The notes under the pieces are model-generated. The model made no database searches. It saw nothing but the letters and a program-made list of their open reading frames with translations, and was not told the origin of the DNA. The translations under genes were made by a program, and so were the position numbers. From NCBI GenBank assembly GCA_036924285.1, contig JAYKYS010000007.1, forward strand, positions 8,928,001 to 8,992,000: a DNA stretch of 64,000 bases. The letters run 5' to 3'. The stretch comes from Asterella californica (Eukaryota; Streptophyta; Marchantiopsida; Marchantiales; Aytoniaceae). Below are positions 57,467-64,000 of this stretch, one piece after another. Numbering within the stretch: the stretch's first letter is position 1; every line of letters begins with the position of its first letter.

Positions 57467-58212
57467 TTCACAAGAGCTTTACAGAAAGCTCCTAGACCTG
57501 CTAGACAAGATGCACATGCTTCTAACGACCTAGAGTATGCAACTAGTTACAATGCATAAAAGACATAATACAGATAAGAAGTGAAATTCAATCGTTCTTG
57601 AAACCAACAAATGACTCTCCGGTATCGTGTCGGATATTTTGTGCGTGAAGGATGTCCAAGAAAACGCGAGGTTCCTGGCTGTGGAGATGCTGTGTGCCAA
57701 ACAGAGACAAGACAGAGAAGAACAACCACGAAAAGGAATGTTGCGATATATACCACTCTGAAAGTATGTACATTGTCGATTCTTTCTCCAAACAGCACAA
57801 AACTGAGGAACAGACCAGAGCGGTCTGTAACCTACTTCAGAAGCCCTAAAACAAACCCCTGAAACGCAACCCTAGTCTGAAATCGCCAAAGCGTAGCTCA
57901 AAGCAAGAGGAACTTCTCTTTGCTAACAACCAGAGCCACAACAGTATCATGCGATCCAAACCCAAGTCCAAACCACATCCACACACTAGCTCTTGGCTAA
58001 AGCTAGCTACCACAAGCCATACACAACCAACTAAGTCCTTAACGAACTCAAAAGGACGAAACCTGTAGTGAAGGAACCGAAAAAGACCTATCTGGGAACT
58101 TTCTCCTTTCGCCAAACGATCTTCAAATGTTGATAGGGTCTCCTTCCCTGACTCCGTTGGCCCAAGAAACCTTCAGATCCGACTCCCGATAGTCGAGATA
58201 TCGTCAATTTTT
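57467..58212. other. No recognised gene
   Basis: Frames on both strands (57547-57862 region, 57846-58115 minus) overlap and have no known motif. The later part is Lys/Ser/Pro-coded and blends into the repeat array that follows. Confidence 0.4.
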
Positions 58213-59010
58213 GGTCGCAGGTGACCGAACCTTCAAAAACTCCTCCCTGCGGCTTAAAATCGCTCACATCGCACAAACGGATCGTCTAAGCTGATATCCG
58301 TCTTCGCTGGTAGGTAGATCTGGCTACCCTGAACCCAACAAGACTCCAAACAAGCCGTTTGGAGTTCCCCTTGCAAAACTACTCGAGAAATTTGGTCGCA
58401 GGCTACAAAAAAACTGACGTAAATCGGCTCCCTGCGGCTCAAATTTGCTCACCACACCCAAACCAACAATCTAATTCACTTACAGTCTTCTCCTATGCGT
58501 ACATGAGGACTCCCTGATTGCGTAGGCACCAAGAACGAAGAGCTTGGCTCACCGATCGCGAAGAACAATCCAATCTCAGGTCGCAGGCGATGAAAACCTG
58601 ACGCAAGCGCTTCCCTGCGAGCCAATTTCTCTCACAACTCTCAAACCGCCCGATAAAACTTTGTATCGTCTTCAATTTCCTGAAGAACTTGTTGTTCTAA
58701 TCTCGATGGATCCAAGGACAGCAAGTTTGGACTCCGGAACGGCCCGAACGGTCCAACTCTCCTTCACAGGTAACTGAAAACCCCAATTCTGCTCCCTGCG
58801 TCTCAATTTCTCCCAGAACACAACCCCCGATCCGTCTCTTCAAGAACCGTCTTAACCTGTGCGTAGCCTGCACAGATCTGAACCCGATGACATCTTGCGC
58901 GCGTGTATTGGACTTCCCAATTCTCCAAAACATCCACCGACAAGTCGCAGGAACAAGCAAGCCCCTTAAGCAGCCCCCTTGCAACAGTCTGTACGTACGA
59001 AGTTCAACTC
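58213..59010. repeat. Diverged ~183-bp tandem array
   Basis: The phrase GGTCGCAGG, then about 40 nt later CTCCCTGCGxCTCAA and TTxCTC, begins at 58213, 58394 and 58579, then in weaker form near 58762 and 58942. Periods are 181, 185, about 183 and about 180 bp. No consistent coding frame. Confidence 0.7.
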
Positions 59011-59089
59011 TCAATAATAATAAGCAGGCCCCTTGCGTCTTTGATATAACGCCTGAAGCCTTAAATACCCAGTCAGCAAGTAACTAGGA

Positions 59090-59575
59090 GCCTAGCTTGA
59101 TTTTACCTTTTTTCGAATCGCATAACTTCTTCTCTGGATGTCCAAACGAAATAAACAAGATGCCCATGGAAAGCTGACAATGAGCTCTATCCATCTATGC
59201 GATAAAAGTAAAGATCCGAAGTTGCTCCAAAAGCTCGTAAGCTGGGGCCTAGCTTGTTTTCTCCATCTTTCGAGTCCTGTAACTTCTTCACTATGCGTCC
59301 AAACGAAGTAGACAAAGTGCCTATGGAATGTTGACAAGGAGCTCTATCCACTGGTGCGATAAAAACGAAGATCCAAAGTGGTGCCAAAAACCCATAAGCT
59401 GGGGCCTAGCTTATTTTCTCCATCTTTCGAGTCCTGTAACTTCTCCACTAGGCACCCAAACGAAGTAGACAAGATGCCTATGGAAAGCTGATAAGGAGCT
59501 CTACCCATCTATACGATGAAAATGGAGATCTGAGATTGTGTCAAAATCTGTAAGCTGGGGCCTAGCTTGTCTTCT
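59090..59575. repeat. 157-bp tandem array, three units and a partial fourth
   Basis: GCCTAGCTTG-type unit starts at 59090, 59247, 59404 and 59560 (periods 157, 157, 156). Each unit contains TCTTTCGAGTCCTGTAACTT-like and GCCTATGGAA-like wording and ends with AAGCTGGG. It abuts the 3' end of the minus-strand Gypsy pol, so it may belong to that element's 3' region or to its insertion site. Confidence 0.9.
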
Positions 59576-59719
59576 CATGAGTGTCTTTGGAGCGACAAGC
59601 ATCGAAGTTTGTATTTCAGGTAGGAGCCGGTCCACGACACGACATCCACCCCCTCTGAACCTGTGCATCCTCCGGTATGCACCAGAGATACCAACCAAGG
59701 AGTGGACCGGCTTATCGTC

Positions 59720-61153
59720 CTACTTCCCATCGTAACCAATCTCACCTTCAAGATCTTCTGCATAATCCTCATCCTCAAACTGAAACTCCGTCAAGATATC
59801 TGCTAGATCGACCTCCTCATCTCTCTTTTTGAAAATCTTGACACGTTTACTTGCCACTGGTACCTTCAAGCTCGTTCCATCCAACTCTTGCAGGGCGTAA
59901 GTTGCGTTGTCATGAACCTTCTTCACCACATACGGACCAAACCATCTTCTAGAAAACTTCCGGAGTGCACTATGCTGGTTGTCTAGACTGTTGTCATAGA
60001 CTAACACCCAATCACCTTCTTTGATTTCCCTGGGTCTCAAACGATGTCGCTGATCAAATCTGACCTTGTTCTTCAACCGTGCTTCTCGCAGCCTATCCAA
60101 AGCAATTTGGATATCCTCTGGTCTTCTCTCTAACTGCCTAATTCGAATAGCAAGAAGCTCTTCTCTAGTCAAATTGTCCTCCCAAGGTAACACACTCCAT
60201 GTCAGAACGTGTTCTTCAATTGGCATGATAGGCTTCTGACCTGTGATGAGTTCCACCGACATGTAACCTGTCACCGAACTGTGCGTCGTTCTATCTGCCC
60301 ATAACGCAAATGGTAAGAGTCGAGGCCACTCGCGCACCCTTCCGTTGCAAGCCTTCACCAAAGCCTTCACAATGGGTGGATGACCACGTTCACTCTTGGC
60401 GTTCCCTTCGGGGTTGTAAGCAGTTGTCAGTGACAACCTCACCCCACACCTTGCAAAGAATTCACGAGCCTCGTGTGCATCTAACTCTCCCCGATCTGCA
60501 GTGATCTTTCCCACACATCCATACCGACAAACAACCTCTTCCAAGAGAAATTTACATACCCCTTCAGTTGTCTTCGTCCGAAGCGCCCTACCCTCGACTT
60601 GATTTGATAGATCTTCTCTAGCAAGTACCAAGTATCTCATCTGCCACAACCCAACCGGCATAATCACCAAGTCTACCACCCACTTGAAATGTATTGCCAG
60701 CGGATAAGTTGGATGTAATCCGTCACGATGTCGGATGTTCGAATACATCTGACATGTCAAACAAGACTCTACAAAAGATACAACATCCATGTACATGTTT
60801 TTCCACCAATACCGCTCTTTCATCTTGGTAAAAGTGGCCCAAATCCCTCGATGTCCAGCCCAAAGACTCTCATGGAATACCTTGAGCAACTTCTGCTGAT
60901 CTTCCTTGTTGCAAATCACCCGTAGCGGTACCCCACCTTTCTGCTTCGGTCGTTTCCAAAGAAACCCATCCTGCAACATGAAGTTGTAGGCCTTCCTTCG
61001 AACTCTCCGAAACCTCTCATCCGTCCAACCTGTCTGCTTAACCATCGTACTAAGGTACCTCCCGATATCAAGCAAATCACCATCATACAACCCTTCAACA
61101 AACAACTCTTCTTCCCTTCCTGTCTGTGCAATCGAATAGAACTCTGTACTCAC
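59720..61153 (-). CDS. Gypsy element 2 integrase, open 477-aa frame
   Basis: Integrase of a second, distinct Ty3/Gypsy element. Zinc finger: HESLWAGHRG with CLTC (HHCC complete). Catalytic core: WVVDLVIMPVG (Asp), ITADRGELDA (Asp), TTAYNPEGNAKSERG (Glu). C-terminal domain: EGDWVLVYDNSLDNQHS and RRWFGPYVV (a GPY/F-type module), then an acidic tail. The domain order is uninterrupted, so this part looks undamaged, but the rest of the element is not. No chromodomain and no PHD finger are visible, unlike the element at 35 kb. It could be read only as part of a pol polyprotein. Confidence 0.85.
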   Translation of the reverse strand: MSTEFYSIAQTGREEELFVEGLYDGDLLDIGRYLSTMVKQTGWTDERFRRVRRKAYNFMLQDGFLWKRPKQKGGVPLRVICNKEDQQKLLKVFHESLWAGHRGIWATFTKMKERYWWKNMYMDVVSFVESCLTCQMYSNIRHRDGLHPTYPLAIHFKWVVDLVIMPVGLWQMRYLVLAREDLSNQVEGRALRTKTTEGVCKFLLEEVVCRYGCVGKITADRGELDAHEAREFFARCGVRLSLTTAYNPEGNAKSERGHPPIVKALVKACNGRVREWPRLLPFALWADRTTHSSVTGYMSVELITGQKPIMPIEEHVLTWSVLPWEDNLTREELLAIRIRQLERRPEDIQIALDRLREARLKNKVRFDQRHRLRPREIKEGDWVLVYDNSLDNQHSALRKFSRRWFGPYVVKKVHDNATYALQELDGTSLKVPVASKRVKIFKKRDEEVDLADILTEFQFEDEDYAEDLEGEIGYDGK

Positions 61154-61731
61154 GTGTCTTCTACCATCTCATCTTTCCCATCATATCGAGCCCGAGATAA
61201 CATATCCGCCATCAGATTATCCTTCCCTGCAATATGTCTAAACTCCGGGTTCAACGACTTGATATATGCGATCCATCGTAACATCGCAATATCAGGGGTT
61301 GAACAATTCACGATCATCCCTAACAACGGCAAGCAATCAGTTTCAACCACCACTACTGCTCCAATCAAATACTCTTTCTCAGTTTTCATAGCTGAAACAA
61401 TACCCCACAGTTCTCTCTTCACTTGCGGGTAAGCACGTTGTCGAGGACTTAACACCTTCGCTCCGAACCTAACCGCAAACCTGTCTCCATCCTCGTCATC
61501 CTGTCCGACTGCCCATCCAATTGCAACTGGGCTTGTATCCACAGTAAGAATCACCGGCCTAGCACCCTTGTAATCAATCCTTCCCAGGACTGGAGGAGAT
61601 GATAGTAAAGACTTCAGCTTCAGTATGCTCTTCCTCCCATCTGAACTTATGACCCTTACGCAACAATCCATACAACGGATCCGCCACATGCGCATAATGA
61701 GGAATCCAAATGTGGTAGAATACACAAGCAC
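61150..61731 (-). pseudogene. Gypsy element 2 RNase H, in a shifted frame
   Basis: RPVILTVDTSPVAIGWAV carries the first catalytic Asp, then YPQVKRELWGIVSAM with Glu, VVVETDCLPLLGMI with Asp, and NLMADMLSRARYDG with the last Asp. It is in a different frame from the RT before it (change near 61600-61640) and from the integrase behind it (change near 61150), so two opposite indels bracket it. Otherwise intact. Confidence 0.85.
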
Positions 61732-62665
61732 CCAAAAATCTTCTCACTTCTGTTAGCGAGTTGCAAACCTCCTTCATTCTTCCAATCGCATCCACCTTGT
61801 TCGGATCTGGCTTCCGACCAAACGATCCACACAAATGACCAACGATCAAAACCTCTCTAACCCCAAATGTAGACTTCGCACCTGACAGCGTAAGATGAAC
61901 TTCCTCAAGTCGAGATAAGATCTTCTCACAGTCTGCGATGTGATCAGTGACGTATCGCCGACACCCCCTCTGATCTAATGCTTCATCCTTCTCATCTTCC
62001 ACACATCCTTTGATGGGGATGTCATCCAAGAACGGCATCGTCTTTTCGAGGATGAAGTCCCTTAGAACTCGATTCATCCCGTTCATCATGTGTGCTACCG
62101 AGTTGGTAGCTCCCTGTGGTAAGGTACACATCCTAACCAACCCCAAAGGTGTCCTCATTGTCGTGAAGCTTCTGCTCTCCTCCGCTAGTTGAAACTGATC
62201 ATACCCCGAGTAAAGATCTCTCATTGAGTAAATCGCTCTTCCTGCAAACGCTTCTGCAAACTCATCCACAATCGGTCCCACCCCAGCATTTCTGATTGTT
62301 ACTGCGTTCACCGGCTGCATGTCTTGGATGAACCGCAACGACCCATTCTTCTTTGGTACTGTAAACCATCTGCTTGAATATGGTGCAAACGACGGCTCCA
62401 AGATCTTCATCCGCATCTTCTCCTTCAACAACTCCACTAGTTTGGGCAAGTGAGCCCGCGGTACTGGAATTGGTCTCAGGTTTCATGGCACATGCGGTAC
62501 CGTGAAGATAACCATCGGGGTAACAACGTACGGATCTACACATCCAATCTCAAGTGGCTCAAAAGCAAATGCTTTCCCATGTCTTGAAAGCATCTCCTTG
62601 AAGCACATCCTCTCTTCTGGTAGAAGAGACCCATCAGATCCAATCTTCAGCTCTTTTTCGCGCAC
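61574..62665 (-). pseudogene. Gypsy element 2 reverse transcriptase
   Basis: The N-terminal part, 62665-62483 (IGCVDPYVVTPMVIFTVPHV), ends in a TGA where a Trp is expected, then PIPVPRAHLPKLVELLKEKM continues the same frame. RT blocks: SRWFTVPKKNGSLRFIQDMQ, IYSMRDLYSGYDQFQLA, MRTPLGLVRMCTLPQGATNS, and the catalytic box MPFLDDIPIKG (Phe-Leu-Asp-Asp rather than the usual Tyr-x-Asp-Asp), then VRRFLGACVFYHIWIPHY. The frame changes near 61600. No gag or protease was found upstream to 64000, so the 5' part is missing or unrecognisable. Confidence 0.85.
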
Positions 62666-64000
62666 CTACCGCCTTGTTGCGCCAGCGGAAACTCTTGCTC
62701 AGTAGGTCCCGAAATTCAAACCGCTAACCTGCAAACACAATCACAAGTTAGCGTCCATGCACCACTTACCTTAGTTCTATTTGGTCCGGACCGGAGCCGG
62801 ACCGTCTCCCTAATCATCAAGCTCAGCAATCCTAAGTCCCGACTTAGATCCGCCTAAGTCGGTCCGAAACATGAGCAAGCCACAATATGACTTGGGGCGG
62901 ACTTCCCATAAAGTCCAGGGTCCTAAACGGTGCCTCCAGCACACCTAGCGGCCCAACCGCCCGTGATGTCCGTCTGGGTCCAGGCTCCCGAACGGTGGTC
63001 TAACCCGCCGACTCGTTCCCTAGTCTTGCCCCAGCCCTTACATCGTTCCTAAGTCTAGCCATCCAAGTCTAGATCGGAACGTGCCTTGGAACTGGCCCAG
63101 CCATCACCTCATGCCCCCAGAGTCCGTCCGTCGAACCCTGGGGTCGGGTGACTCGTCCTGGCCCACCCAGGCATCGAGCCCCCCTCATATATACTTCTGG
63201 GGATCGGCGGCCCCGCCGTCCTCTTTGGTCCCTGAAAATTATACCACAACCCGATTGTGGTTCGGCCATAACTTCCAGCTCGAAGGTCAGATCGAGGAGT
63301 GTTATATATCACTGGAAAGCTCTCGACGAGACCTTTCCAATGATACCTCATTCGCCTCGAGATCTTACATGGAGCTCCGTCCACGACCTAAAACGTCCCT
63401 GGAGCTCCAACACTTAGCAGTTTTTCGTCTCGGACCCACGTCTCAGACCTATGTCTGAGACTCATGTTTCAGCCCGTTTTCAGACTCGCCCCCTTAGGTC
63501 AGCGTTCGTCTGGGGCCCTCTTGGGGTAGGCCCTTATGTCCTAACCCAAGGTTCCAACCTTGGTTCTGTCACGTCACAAGTATCCCATTATTTGTGTGCA
63601 TGTTTATATAAGTTTCATTAGGTATGACTATCTTATAGGTTACTCTAGTTCGAAGATCTAAATCTAGAGTGATCAAAACTAGCCATAACTAGCAGAGATA
63701 GTTATAACTAAGTTGGGGAAACTATTAGAGGTTCCACTATGACACTATGTGACAAGTGCGGAGCTCTAAATATGCTTCTCAAAAGTATGTAACTTTGTTG
63801 ACCATCGCTGATTGGATGCATGATGGAAAGTCATGCACAAAGATCTAAAGATGCTCCTCAAAAGACGTATTAGTTTGTTGTCGCCTTCCGATTGGATAGG
63901 GTGGAAAGTTAACACTTTACAAAAGCTAAAGTAGGAGAATCTCTTACTTTTGTAAAGTAGAACAAGTAATGTGTGTGCTATTCTTAAAGGCTTAGTAGCC
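62666..64000. other. Upstream of Gypsy element 2, no recognised gene
   Basis: GC-rich to about 63580, with overlapping frames on both strands and no known motif; it could be the leader or LTR of the minus-strand element, but no second LTR copy lies in the window. From 63600 the sequence becomes AT-rich, with an ~80-bp imperfect duplication near 63770-63900 (TAAATATGCTTCTCAAAAG / TAAAGATGCTCCTCAAAAG). Confidence 0.4.
63914..63958. repeat. Perfect 12-bp hairpin
   Basis: ACTTTACAAAAG (63914-63925) pairs exactly with CTTTTGTAAAGT (63947-63958) around a 21-nt loop. Confidence 0.75.

Noticed and set aside
62714..62754. Small intron on the minus strand (GTAAGT ... CTAAC ... TTTGCAG)
   Set aside because: Consensus-like signals are present, but 41 nt is too short for a typical plant intron and no coding frame lies on either side.

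Overview
The window looks like nuclear DNA of a land plant, most likely a bryophyte-type (non-vascular) genome. It is AT-rich and gene-poor and full of decayed transposons, and its few host genes have short, plant-like GT-AG introns. The organism call is an inference from gene content, not from a marker.

Host genes. Reading splice sites by eye gives one gene whose exons are too short to stand out as open frames: a six-exon NTAQ1, the N-terminal glutamine amidohydrolase of the N-degron pathway (5131-6938, +). Two further two-exon genes (23090-24113 and 28808-29838, both +) encode almost identical secreted proteins with a hevein-type chitin-binding domain joined to a double-psi beta-barrel. Each sits in one unit of a 4.4-4.6 kb direct tandem duplication (20102-24667 and 25985-30378).

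Mobile DNA. The left edge (1-2180) holds the helicase and apurinic-type endonuclease of a decayed Helentron (Helitron2). A relic MULE transposase lies at 31.1-32.5 kb. A Ty3/Gypsy element with LTR ends and a 4-bp GAGA target duplication occupies 35078-45013. It is the most unusual item: besides gag, protease, reverse transcriptase, RNase H and integrase it carries a C5-cytosine DNA methyltransferase between protease and RT, and a PHD finger after the integrase. Many of its stops fall on conserved Trp codons (TGG to TGA/TAG), which fits decay by methyl-cytosine deamination. A LINE-like RT relic is at 46.8-48.3 kb (-). A second, different Gypsy pol (RT with a FLDD box, RNase H and an open 477-aa integrase frame) lies at 59.7-62.7 kb (-), without visible gag or protease.

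Large-scale structure. A ~3.5 kb inverted repeat (12701-16240 against 50189-53786) brackets 34 kb that includes the hevein genes, the MULE, the methyltransferase Gypsy and the LINE. Each arm carries three copies of a double-hairpin motif, and a related hairpin lies between the arms at 19.45 kb. To the right of the arm is an unrecognised, broken, multi-exon gene family with a rearranged second copy at 48.3-49.0 kb. Several local tandem arrays occur (periods of about 75, 80, 109, 157, 183 and 365 bp).

No CRISPR array, rRNA or complete tRNA was seen. All domain calls are from motif reading; no database search was run.
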